In this document: in pieces, positions 8,390 through 16,653 of the stretch
Layout of the letters: each line of letters begins with the position of its first letter
Numbering within the stretch: the stretch's first letter is position 1
From: Bacteroidales bacterium
GTDB lineage: Bacteria; Bacteroidota; Bacteroidia; Bacteroidales; UBA932
Direction: 5' to 3'
NCBI GenBank assembly: GCA_017509755.1
Contig: JAFWOY010000040.1
Coordinates: 1-64,000, forward strand
DNA length: 64,000 nucleotides
Notes under the pieces: model-generated
What the model saw: only the letters and a program-made list of their open reading frames with translations
Database searches by the model: none
Told to the model about the DNA's origin: nothing
Program-made: the position numbers and the translations under genes

Positions 8390-9766
8390 ATGGATAATCC
8401 GCTCATCTGGTTCGTTATCGGTTTTGTCATCCTGATCATCATCGCCATCGTGGTGACGCGGGCGCTGGTCAAGTCACGCCTGACCGCACAGTATCATGCG
8501 GAAGCCGTGCGGCTTGAAAAAGACCTGGAACACCTCCAATCCGACAAAGAAGGGCTCGAAACGGAACTCACTGCTGTACGGGAACGCATTCCCGACCAGA
8601 TTGCGCAGGCCGTGGCGCAAGCCGAAAAAGCCAAGGATGCCGTGATTGAGGCGCGTGAGCAGGCCCATGCGGATGCCATGGCCACGCTCAAGGAGAATTT
8701 CACGGCAACGATGGAGCAGATGAAAGCCCAGGTCAAAGCGGATACCGATGCGTTGCTCAAACAACGCCAGCAGGAATTCAAGGAATCCGGGACCGAAGCC
8801 ATCGGCCACCTCCTGGAGCCGTTCAAAACACGGCTCGAAGACCTCCGGAAGGAGATGTCCGACAACAGCGACCAGCACAAGACATCCCGCGAAGCCATCA
8901 AGACCGACGTGGATAACCTGATGAAATTCACGGCGAAGGTCTCCACAAGTGCTGAACACCTGGCAGCCGCCTTCAAATACGGCAACAAGATCCAGGGCAC
9001 CTGGGGCGAGACGATCCTGGAGGAGCTTCTCTCTTCCCAGGGGCTCACGAAAGGCATCCATTTCGACGTGCAGCCGACCATTTCCGGAGCCGACAGCACG
9101 CTGCGGCCCGATGTGATCATCCACCTCGACCGGCGGCGCGAAGTCATCGTCGATGCAAAGGTTTCCCTTTCCGCTTACGTCAATTACGTCAATGCCGCGA
9201 CCGAAGAGGACCGGCAACGCTACCTGAAAGCGCATATCGACAGCATCAAGACCCACGTCAAGGAACTGGTGAAGAAGGATTACGCTTCCTACATCAAGCC
9301 GCCGAAAGTGTCGGCCGGTTACGTCATCATGTTCGTTCCCAATATGGGAGCCCTCTGGGCTGCCCTCAACGCCGAGCCGGACCTCTGGCGCCGCGCCGCC
9401 GAGCAGAATGTCTATATCGCTGACGAGCAGTCACTGTATGGTGCCATCCGCATCGTCCAACTTACCTGGACGCAAGTGCAGCAGGCCGAAAACCATGAAA
9501 AAGTCTTCGAGCTGGCCGACGAGATGATCGGCCGGGTGGACCGATTCCTGGAAAGTTACGAATCCATCGGCAAAGCCATCAACTCCCTCGGTAAAGCCTA
9601 TGAAGAAGGGCACAAGAAACTCGAACCCGGCGGGCAAAGCATCAAGACCACAGCCGTGAAACTCGTCAAGATGGGCGCCAGGAAAGGCAAGTTCATCGAC
9701 AGCACGATGCTCGACATCGACCAGATCCCCCAACTGGAGGAACAAGATAATCCTCTTAACCCATAA
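8390..9766 (+). CDS. rmuC: DNA recombination protein RmuC
   Basis: 458 residues. An N-terminal membrane helix (IWFVIGFVILIIIAIVV) is followed by a long coiled coil (about residues 35-190). The conserved RmuC nuclease-like domain comes next, with KYGNKIQGTWGE, LLSSQGLTKG, RPDVIIHL and VDAKVSL. RmuC limits inversions at short repeats and is thought to be membrane-anchored. I chose the ATG at 8390 because it precedes the transmembrane helix. The next gene starts 13 bases downstream and is probably co-transcribed. Confidence 0.92.
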   Translation: MDNPLIWFVIGFVILIIIAIVVTRALVKSRLTAQYHAEAVRLEKDLEHLQSDKEGLETELTAVRERIPDQIAQAVAQAEKAKDAVIEAREQAHADAMATLKENFTATMEQMKAQVKADTDALLKQRQQEFKESGTEAIGHLLEPFKTRLEDLRKEMSDNSDQHKTSREAIKTDVDNLMKFTAKVSTSAEHLAAAFKYGNKIQGTWGETILEELLSSQGLTKGIHFDVQPTISGADSTLRPDVIIHLDRRREVIVDAKVSLSAYVNYVNAATEEDRQRYLKAHIDSIKTHVKELVKKDYASYIKPPKVSAGYVIMFVPNMGALWAALNAEPDLWRRAAEQNVYIADEQSLYGAIRIVQLTWTQVQQAENHEKVFELADEMIGRVDRFLESYESIGKAINSLGKAYEEGHKKLEPGGQSIKTTAVKLVKMGARKGKFIDSTMLDIDQIPQLEEQDNPLNP

Positions 9767-9779
9767 AACGTTTTTCACC

Positions 9780-10871
9780 ATGCGCAAGTCTTTGATTTAT
9801 ATGGTGGCCGCTCTGTGTTGCCTGTCCGCCTGTACCGGGAAGCAGCCTTCCCAGGAAGAACTCGGAACCCGCCACGGGGATCCGGCTGAGAAAATCCTGC
9901 TGGCCTATGTGTTCAGGATGCAGGAACTGCCTGACGCCACGTACCTCACCCACATCAACTATGCGTTCGGCCATGTCAATGACAGTTTCAACGGCGTCCG
10001 CATCGACAATCCGAAGGAACTGCACCAGTTGGTCAGCATCAAACGCACCTATCCGCACGTCCGCATCCTCATTTCAATCGGCGGTTGGGGCAGTGGCAAT
10101 TTCAGCGAAATGTGCGGCGACGAGGCGCTCCGCAGCGCCTTTGCGAAAGACTGCCGCCGGGTCGTGGATGAATTCAAACTGGACGGTATCGATATCGACT
10201 GGGAGTATCCCGGGGAGGATGTCGCCCAGATTTCGGCCTCGGAAAACGACATCGACAACTACACGCTGCTCATGCGTGATATCCGCGCCGCCATCGGCCC
10301 GGACAAGTTGCTGACGCACGCCACGGCCGGTTCAGGCAAGTTCTACGATTTCGCAGCCCTCGACGAATACCTGGACTGGACCAACGTCATGTCGTATGAC
10401 CTGGGAAACGCGCCGTATCACAATGCCCCCCTCTACCCTTCCGAACTGCTGGAACCGGAATCAATGTCTGTTTCCGAGTGCATCCAGGCCCATCTGGACA
10501 AGGGAATTCCGCCGGAGAAACTCGTACTGGGCCTGCCTTTTTACGGAAGGGGCAAGGAAGGGTTCCCGCGCGGGATCGATGTTACCAAAGCACATCTGCT
10601 GCCGGATTATACCTACCATTGGCACAGCGTTTCCCAGGTCCCGTACCTGACCAGCGATGAAACCGGCGAAATCGTCTTTGGTTTCGATGACGAGAAATCT
10701 CTCCGCATCAAAGCGCTCTATGCCCTGGACAAAGGGCTCAAAGGCTGCATGTACTGGGCCTACAACGGAGACAATGCGGCCGGTGACCTTCGCCGGACTG
10801 TCTATCAGACCTTGAACGGAACACTCAAAACACCCGGCCTGCGACAGCGGCCACGGTCTCAGAATCAATAA
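9780..10871 (+). CDS. GH18 chitinase-like lipoprotein
   Basis: 363 residues. A lipoprotein signal ends at Cys18 (LSAC), so the enzyme should be anchored in the envelope. The GH18 active-site motif DGIDIDWE is intact (Asp135, Asp138, Asp140, Glu142 as acid). Other GH18 landmarks are SIGGWG, MSYDLG and a late YWAYNGD. Family members cleave beta-1,4-linked GlcNAc chains or the chitobiose core of N-glycans by substrate-assisted catalysis, and the sequence does not decide between these. It follows rmuC closely and ends seven bases into the convergent prmA gene. Confidence 0.88.
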   Translation: MRKSLIYMVAALCCLSACTGKQPSQEELGTRHGDPAEKILLAYVFRMQELPDATYLTHINYAFGHVNDSFNGVRIDNPKELHQLVSIKRTYPHVRILISIGGWGSGNFSEMCGDEALRSAFAKDCRRVVDEFKLDGIDIDWEYPGEDVAQISASENDIDNYTLLMRDIRAAIGPDKLLTHATAGSGKFYDFAALDEYLDWTNVMSYDLGNAPYHNAPLYPSELLEPESMSVSECIQAHLDKGIPPEKLVLGLPFYGRGKEGFPRGIDVTKAHLLPDYTYHWHSVSQVPYLTSDETGEIVFGFDDEKSLRIKALYALDKGLKGCMYWAYNGDNAAGDLRRTVYQTLNGTLKTPGLRQRPRSQNQ

Positions 10872-11734
10872 GCCTTGGGGCTGCCAGCATCCAGGACCAG
10901 CAGGGCCCAGTCATCACGGGTACGGCGACCGCTTTCCTGCAGGCCAAGGGCTGCGGCGGCATCCAGCAGCATCGGAATATCCGCGGTATAGAACCCGCTG
11001 AGGAAAACCCTGCCACCCTGCGGCTTGAGGGCGCGCACATACGAAGCCAGGTCGGCCAGCAGGATATTCCGGTTGATGTTGGCAAGGATCAGATCGTACT
11101 GTCCCCGGATCAGGACGGAGGCGTCGCCGCATACGGTGATGAGTTTGTGGGGTATGCGGTTGCGACGCGCATTGGCCTGGGTGGATCGGGCGCAACGGGG
11201 ATCGATATCCACGGCATGGACGGGTATGGCAGCGCCCAACTTGGCTGCCACGATGGCGAGGATGCCGGTACCGCAGCCCATATCCAATACGGCCTTCCCT
11301 TTCAGGTATTTCCGGTCGGCAAGCAACTGTTCGATCATCATCGTCGTGGTCTGGTGGTGGCCGCTGCCGAAACTCATCTGGGGATCGATGACGATGTTAT
11401 AGCGTGTACGCGGCAGGTCCTTGTGATAGACCGCCCGCACCGTTATCTGGTCACCCACGACAACCGGCTCGAAATCACTCTCCCACACGGCATTCCAGTT
11501 CTGCTCCTTGACGAGCTCGACGGTGTGGGACACGGTGAAATCTCCCCCGTTGAAGCCGCTGAGCACCGTTTTCAGATTCGGCTCCGAGAACTGTTCCTGC
11601 GGAATGAAGGCATTGAGCAGCGGTTCCTCCACGGTAAAACTGTCGAAGCCCAGATCCGCAATCTCGGCCTCCACGATTTCGGCCCGTTCCTCGCTGAACG
11701 GCGTAATCGTTATGTGAACAGCAATATAGTCCAT
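10865..11734 (-). CDS. prmA: Ribosomal protein L11 methyltransferase
   Basis: 289 residues. PrmA trimethylates L11 of the 50S subunit. Seen are the N-terminal substrate-recognition domain, the SAM-binding motif VLDMGCGTGIL, the FGSGHHQTT segment and LANINRNIL, all typical of the family. I chose the ATG at 11734. A TTG two codons upstream is also in frame. The gene lies 20 bases downstream of dpp11 in the tpiA-dpp11-prmA run. Confidence 0.93.
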   Translation of the reverse strand: MDYIAVHITITPFSEERAEIVEAEIADLGFDSFTVEEPLLNAFIPQEQFSEPNLKTVLSGFNGGDFTVSHTVELVKEQNWNAVWESDFEPVVVGDQITVRAVYHKDLPRTRYNIVIDPQMSFGSGHHQTTTMMIEQLLADRKYLKGKAVLDMGCGTGILAIVAAKLGAAIPVHAVDIDPRCARSTQANARRNRIPHKLITVCGDASVLIRGQYDLILANINRNILLADLASYVRALKPQGGRVFLSGFYTADIPMLLDAAAALGLQESGRRTRDDWALLVLDAGSPKAY

Positions 11735-11754
11735 ATCCAAGCCAGGATGGCCGC

Positions 11755-13827
11755 CTAATCGGCAAAACTCATTTCATCGAACAGATAGGAGGCGTGCCCG
11801 ATCTTGTCGACGATGAAGAGCAGGTAGCGGATGTCGAGCGAGATGTTGCGGCAGTATTCGGGATCGAAGACAATGTCGCTCATCGTCCCTTCCCACACAC
11901 GGTCGAAATTGATGCCGATGAGGTTGCCGTCGGCATTGATCACCGGGCTGCCGGAATTGCCGCCGGAGGTGTGGTTCGTAGCCAGGAAGCAGACGGGCTG
12001 CTTTTCGTGGCCGCCTTCGGCATAGACGTCGCGCAAGGTCTGCGGGATGTTGTAGTCGAAAATGTCGGGATTGTCTTTCTCGATGATACCCTTGAGCGTG
12101 GACACGGGCCTGTAGTCGATGCCGTCGGCCGGAGAGTAACCTTCCACATGCCCGTAAGCCACCCGAAGCGTGAGGTTCGCATCGGGATAGAAGATCTTGT
12201 CAGGCTCGAACTCCATCTGGCCCTGCATGTAGTCGCGGTAGGCAAGATTGATCTCTCCAATAAGGCGTTGGACTACGGGGCGGATGTCGTCGGCGAACCA
12301 GGTGGCAAAGGCATTGGCCAACTGGAGGGCCGGGTCGGCCGCGATGCGGTCGGCATCGGCAGGCGTCAGGGCGACAACCTTCGCCTTGTCTGTAAACAAC
12401 GACTGGGCGTAGATCTCATCCCGCCAGGCTGCCAGGCTGCCGTGGGCAGCCAGTTGTTCCTTGAAATAGGCCGGTTTGAATGTATCCGGCATATGCTCGT
12501 CAAATGCCTGCAGCATCGCTACGAAAATCTCCTCGTCGATGGGCTGGTAATAATCCTTGAAGAATGTTTCGGCAAGGTCTTCGACCGGGCGGTCGGCGCG
12601 AAGCCGGCTCTGGACATTCGTAGCAAAAGTCAGGAGTTCGATGGAACGCACCGTCTCGGTGTTGTACTCGCTGGCCAGATAGTAAGGATTCCGCAGGGCG
12701 TAGAGCGAATCGAGCCGTTCCACAAGGCCGTCATAGCGGGTTCCCTTCGCCCATTCCTTGAAGCGGGCCTCATAGGCCTTCTTGGCTGCCACGGTACCCA
12801 GACGCTTGATGCCGCCCGACTCACCCTGCCACTTCTTCCAGGCGTTGGCCACGGAGGCAAATTTCGATGAATACTGGATGCGCACGGCCTGTGACTGCAT
12901 CATGTACTTCTTCTGGATGTCGAGCCGCTGTGTACGGAGCGCAATCTTCTGCGGGTCAGAAACATCGCCTACATAGCGGACCTCTTCGGCGGTCACATAC
13001 TCCTTCGTGCTGCCAGGGCAGCCATAAACGAAAGTGAAATCGCCCGCCTGCACGCCGGCGCGGGAGATGCGGAAGAAGCGTTTGGGACGGTACGGTACAT
13101 TGTCGGGCGAATAGTCTGCCGGTTCGTTGTCCTTGCCGGCATAGATGCGGAAGATGGAGAAGTCACCGGTGTGACGGGGCCACATCCAATTGTCGGTCTC
13201 GCCACCGAACTTACCGATGGAGGACGGGGGTGCGCCCACCAGACGGACATCGCGATACACCTTGTACACGAAAAGGAAATACTGGTTGCCGTAGTACAGG
13301 GCTTCGACTCGGGCGGTAAGGCCTTTGCCTGCCTGGGTTACCTGTTTGACCAGCTTGTCCGTATTCTTCCGGATCAAGGTGTCGCGCCGGGCTTCGCTCA
13401 TGCTGGGCTTATAGCCTTTCAGGATAATCCCGGTGACGTCCTCCATCCGTTCGAGAAAACTGACCGTCAGCCCCTTGTTGGGCAACTCCTCAGCCTTGGA
13501 CATCGCCCAGAAACCATCTCTCAGGTAGTCGTGTTCCACGCTGCTGTGCCGCTGGATATAGCTGTAGCCGCAATGGTGGTTGGTCAGCAGCAAGCCTTCG
13601 TCGGACACCAGTTCGCCGGTGCAACCGCCGCCGAACAGGAGGACGGCGTCTTTCAGCGATGCCTGGTTGACACTGTAGATATCTTCGGCCGTAAGCCGGA
13701 AACCGTTTTGCTGCATGTCCCCGATGCGTTGTGAGATCAAGGCCGGCAGCCACATGCCTTCGTCCGCCCGCAGCGGAGCCAGGTTGACGAAGAGCAGGAA
13801 TGCGATGAGGAGATGGATCCGTTTCAT
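11755..13827 (-). CDS. dpp11: Asp/Glu-specific dipeptidyl-peptidase 11 (peptidase S46)
   Basis: 690 residues with a signal peptide. S46 enzymes release dipeptides from oligopeptides in the periplasm. The catalytic histidine is His85 (TNHHCGY) and the catalytic serine is Ser625 in GNSGSPV. Eighteen residues later, at 643, is arginine (INFDRVWEG). In characterised S46 enzymes the residue at this position separates DPP11 (Arg, prefers Asp or Glu at P1) from DPP7 (Gly, hydrophobic). I therefore call it DPP11. It starts two bases after tpiA. Confidence 0.9.
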   Translation of the reverse strand: MKRIHLLIAFLLFVNLAPLRADEGMWLPALISQRIGDMQQNGFRLTAEDIYSVNQASLKDAVLLFGGGCTGELVSDEGLLLTNHHCGYSYIQRHSSVEHDYLRDGFWAMSKAEELPNKGLTVSFLERMEDVTGIILKGYKPSMSEARRDTLIRKNTDKLVKQVTQAGKGLTARVEALYYGNQYFLFVYKVYRDVRLVGAPPSSIGKFGGETDNWMWPRHTGDFSIFRIYAGKDNEPADYSPDNVPYRPKRFFRISRAGVQAGDFTFVYGCPGSTKEYVTAEEVRYVGDVSDPQKIALRTQRLDIQKKYMMQSQAVRIQYSSKFASVANAWKKWQGESGGIKRLGTVAAKKAYEARFKEWAKGTRYDGLVERLDSLYALRNPYYLASEYNTETVRSIELLTFATNVQSRLRADRPVEDLAETFFKDYYQPIDEEIFVAMLQAFDEHMPDTFKPAYFKEQLAAHGSLAAWRDEIYAQSLFTDKAKVVALTPADADRIAADPALQLANAFATWFADDIRPVVQRLIGEINLAYRDYMQGQMEFEPDKIFYPDANLTLRVAYGHVEGYSPADGIDYRPVSTLKGIIEKDNPDIFDYNIPQTLRDVYAEGGHEKQPVCFLATNHTSGGNSGSPVINADGNLIGINFDRVWEGTMSDIVFDPEYCRNISLDIRYLLFIVDKIGHASYLFDEMSFAD

Positions 13828-13829
13828 GA

Positions 13830-14582
13830 TCAGCTCTTCGCAATGGCGATGAAATCGTCGGCCTTGAGGGAGGCGCCGCCGATGAGGCCGCCGTCGATGT
13901 CGGGGCAGGCGAAGAGTTCCTGGGCGTTGGACGGCTTGCAGCTGCCACCGTAGAGGATTGACATCGCTTCGCCCGTTTCTTCGCCGAAATGGGCGCTGAT
14001 CGTCTGGCGGATGAATGCGTGCATTTCCTGCGCTTGTTCGGCCGTCGCCGTGACACCGGTACCGATGGCCCAGACAGGTTCGTAAGCGACGACGATTCGC
14101 TTGATCTCTGCACGCGTCAGTCCGAAGAGTACCGAAGAAATCTGTTCGCTGACTACGTCGAAGTGCTTGCCCTCTTCCCGCTCGTTCAACTTCTCACCGA
14201 CACAGTAGATCACCCGCAGGCCGCTCTCCAATGCCAGCGCCATCTTCTTTTCCAGCTTTTCGGAATTCTCTCCGTAGTACTCGCGCCGCTCGGAGTGACC
14301 GAGGATCGTGTAAGCACAACCTATACCTTTCAGCATGGACGCAGCCACTTCACCCGTGTACGCACCTTTCGGCTGGTCAGCGCAGTTCTGTGCAGACAGC
14401 ATGACGGCGCTGTCCTTCAGCACCTCGGCCACACTGGTCAGATGGGTAAACGGCGGGGCGACGATCAACGTCACACCTGCAGGGACTTCATTCACTTTAG
14501 CGACAATGGCCTTGGCCAGTTCCACACCTTCTGCAACCGTGGTATTCATCTTCCAGTTGCCGGCTACGATTTTCTTTCTCAT
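13830..14582 (-). CDS. tpiA: Triosephosphate isomerase
   Basis: 250 residues, normal length. It interconverts dihydroxyacetone phosphate and glyceraldehyde 3-phosphate. Catalytic residues are visible: Lys11 in NWKMN, the histidine of LGHSERR and the glutamate of YEPVWAIGTG, with a phosphate-binding LYGGS motif near the end. It is the first gene of the tpiA-dpp11-prmA transcription unit. Confidence 0.97.
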   Translation of the reverse strand: MRKKIVAGNWKMNTTVAEGVELAKAIVAKVNEVPAGVTLIVAPPFTHLTSVAEVLKDSAVMLSAQNCADQPKGAYTGEVAASMLKGIGCAYTILGHSERREYYGENSEKLEKKMALALESGLRVIYCVGEKLNEREEGKHFDVVSEQISSVLFGLTRAEIKRIVVAYEPVWAIGTGVTATAEQAQEMHAFIRQTISAHFGEETGEAMSILYGGSCKPSNAQELFACPDIDGGLIGGASLKADDFIAIAKS

Positions 14583-14672
14583 TTTTATAATAGTTTAATA
14601 GTTCTTACGCTGTATCTCCGACGGGCTGCTTATGCGTAGCAGCGGAGCATAAGCCATCGGTCTGTAATCCTG

Positions 14673-14701
14673 CAAATATAACGAAAAATATTGTATTTTT
14701 G
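14673..14701. promoter_or_regulatory. Divergent -7 boxes between tpiA and marC-like gene
   Basis: TATATTTG on the minus strand (14680-14673) serves tpiA. TATTTTTG on the plus strand (14694-14701) serves the MarC gene. The two boxes are 13 bases apart, so polymerases at the two sites should interfere. -33 elements are weak. Confidence 0.6.
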
Positions 14702-14751
14702 CCGCACAAAACTATCGCGTCTTTCGGCGGCGTAAAAAAACGACAACCGTT

Positions 14752-15327
14752 ATGAGTTTCAGCTTCAAAGAGATCATCAGCGCCTTCATCGTGCTGTTCG
14801 CCATCATAGACATCACAGGTTCCCTGCCCATCATCATCGACCTGCGCAGCAAAGGCGCCAAGATCGGCCCCCTCAAAGTGGCCCTCATCTCGTTCGTCAT
14901 CCTGGTGGCCTTCCTCTTTGCCGGAGAAGGACTCCTTTCCCTTTTCGGCGTAGATGTGCATTCATTCGCCGTGGCCGGCGCCATCATCATCTTCATCTAC
15001 GGCATGGAGATGACCCTCGGCGTCGAGATCATGAAAAACGACGGACCTGCCACGGCCGCCAATGTCGTTCCTATCATTTTCCCGCTGATCGCCGGTGCCG
15101 GCGTGCTGACGACCCTCATCTCGATGCGTGCCGAATACGCCATGCAGAACATCATCGTAGCCATCGCCCTCAACATGGTGGTGGTCTTCTTCATGCTCAA
15201 ATACGTCGATTGGGTCGAGCGGAAGCTCGGCCCAACCGTCATTTACATACTCCGGAAAGTCTTCGGAATCATCCTGCTGGCCATGGCCGTCAAACTCTTC
15301 ACGGCCAACATCGCAACGATGCTCTAG
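14752..15327 (+). CDS. MarC-family integral membrane protein
   Basis: 191 residues with six predicted membrane segments. The family features are an early FAIIDITGSLPIIIDL and a central PLIAGAGVLTTL segment. MarC proteins were once tied to multiple antibiotic resistance, but no transport function is established. The gene ends four bases inside the convergent aminotransferase gene. Confidence 0.88.
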   Translation: MSFSFKEIISAFIVLFAIIDITGSLPIIIDLRSKGAKIGPLKVALISFVILVAFLFAGEGLLSLFGVDVHSFAVAGAIIIFIYGMEMTLGVEIMKNDGPATAANVVPIIFPLIAGAGVLTTLISMRAEYAMQNIIVAIALNMVVVFFMLKYVDWVERKLGPTVIYILRKVFGIILLAMAVKLFTANIATML

Positions 15328-16520
15328 TTGCCGTATTTGGCGTAGAGCTGCCGGATGGCATTGGCCAGGCGCTTGACACCTTCCACGATCTTTTCGTCGG
15401 TCGCGAAGGAGAAGTTCAGGCGCATGGTGTTCTTGCCGGAACCGTCGCTGTGGAACGCTTCGCCGATGACGAAGGCCACATTTTCCTTGATGGCGATGTC
15501 AAACAGTTCGCGGGTATCGTATTTCTTGGGCAGTTTCAGGAAGAGGAAGAGGCCGCCTTCCGGGTTCGTCCATTTGACACCTTCCGGCATATATTCTTCG
15601 AACGACTTGACCATGAGATCCTTCTTGCGTTTGTAAAGGGCGCAGGTCTTTTTCAGGTTCTCATCGTACGCACCCGAAGCCAGGTATTTGGCAGCCACCA
15701 ACTGGGAGAAGGCAGGTGTACAAAGGTCAGCCGACTGCTTGGCCACGTTGATACGGTCCAGGATAGTAGGCTCAGCAACGATCCAGCCCAAGCGGAAGCC
15801 CGGAACAAACGTCTTGGAGAAGGTACCGAGCATCATCACGCGCTCGGGCGCCATCGAATACATAGAAGGCAGTTTCTCACCGGAGAATCGGATGTTCTTG
15901 TACGGTGTATCCTCGACGATCAGCAAGTCGTATTTGCGGGCCACTTCAACCACATACTCCCGCTCTTCGAGCGTCATCGTCTCACCGGAAGGATTCTGGA
16001 AATCCGGGATCGAATAGAGGAACTTCGGTTTCTTGCCCGTAGCGCACAATACGTTGCAGGCTTCGTCCAAACCGTTGTTGTGGCGCAGGCCGTACGGCTG
16101 TCCCTGATAAGACCAGAAAGCCTGGAGGGCGCCCAGATAAGAAGGCAGACCGCAGACGACGACATCACCCGGATTGATGAAAATACGGGAAATCAAGTCG
16201 AGTGCCTGCTGGGAAGCGGTCGTGATCTGGATATGATCGACCGGAATGTCCAGGTTCTCCTCCCGTTTGTAGAGTTTGGAAATCTCCTGGCGCAGCGAAA
16301 TGACACCGTCGGTAGAACCATACTGTAAAGCGGCATTGCCATCCTTTTCCAATACTTCCTGGACAATCTCCTTCAGCTCTTCCAGCGGAAAAGTGTCAGG
16401 GTTGGGGAAGCCACCGGCAAATGAAATGATTTCAGGACGGGTCGCAACGCTGAGAAGATCACGGATCTGCGACCGGCGCATGCTGAGCGCATTGTTAGAA
16501 AGAAGCGGTTTAATATCCAT
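15324..16520 (-). CDS. PLP-dependent class I/II aminotransferase
   Basis: 398 residues. The PLP lysine is in GTFSKTFVPGFRLGW, and SFAGGFPNPDTFP and the asparagine of DFQNPSG are also conserved. The sequence is closest in pattern to the 2-aminoadipate / aromatic aminotransferase branch (LysN- and MocR-aminotransferase-like). The amino donor and acceptor cannot be read from the sequence. I chose the ATG at 16520 because the upstream extension is unconserved and overlaps the -7 region. Confidence 0.85.
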   Translation of the reverse strand: MDIKPLLSNNALSMRRSQIRDLLSVATRPEIISFAGGFPNPDTFPLEELKEIVQEVLEKDGNAALQYGSTDGVISLRQEISKLYKREENLDIPVDHIQITTASQQALDLISRIFINPGDVVVCGLPSYLGALQAFWSYQGQPYGLRHNNGLDEACNVLCATGKKPKFLYSIPDFQNPSGETMTLEEREYVVEVARKYDLLIVEDTPYKNIRFSGEKLPSMYSMAPERVMMLGTFSKTFVPGFRLGWIVAEPTILDRINVAKQSADLCTPAFSQLVAAKYLASGAYDENLKKTCALYKRKKDLMVKSFEEYMPEGVKWTNPEGGLFLFLKLPKKYDTRELFDIAIKENVAFVIGEAFHSDGSGKNTMRLNFSFATDEKIVEGVKRLANAIRQLYAKYGN

Positions 16521-16551
16521 ATTGGTTTCGATAATGATTTCAACAGTTATG

Positions 16552-16559
16552 CAAATATA
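16552..16559 (-). promoter_or_regulatory. -7 box of the aminotransferase gene
   Basis: TATATTTG on the minus strand lies about 30 bases upstream of the ATG at 16520. The -33 element is not obvious. Confidence 0.5.
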
Positions 16560-16639
16560 ACAATTCAAAAGAAATAAAACGAATAATTTGTATTTTTTTT
16601 AACTCGAATAATAGCAGTAGCAGCGAAGAAAAAAAAGCT

Positions 16640-16647
16640 TATATTTG
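16640..16647 (+). promoter_or_regulatory. -7 box of polA with almost no leader
   Basis: TATATTTG ends only six bases before the polA ATG at 16654. If transcription starts a few bases after the box, as in this phylum, the mRNA would be leaderless or nearly so. Confidence 0.55.
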
Positions 16648-16653
16648 TAGGTT

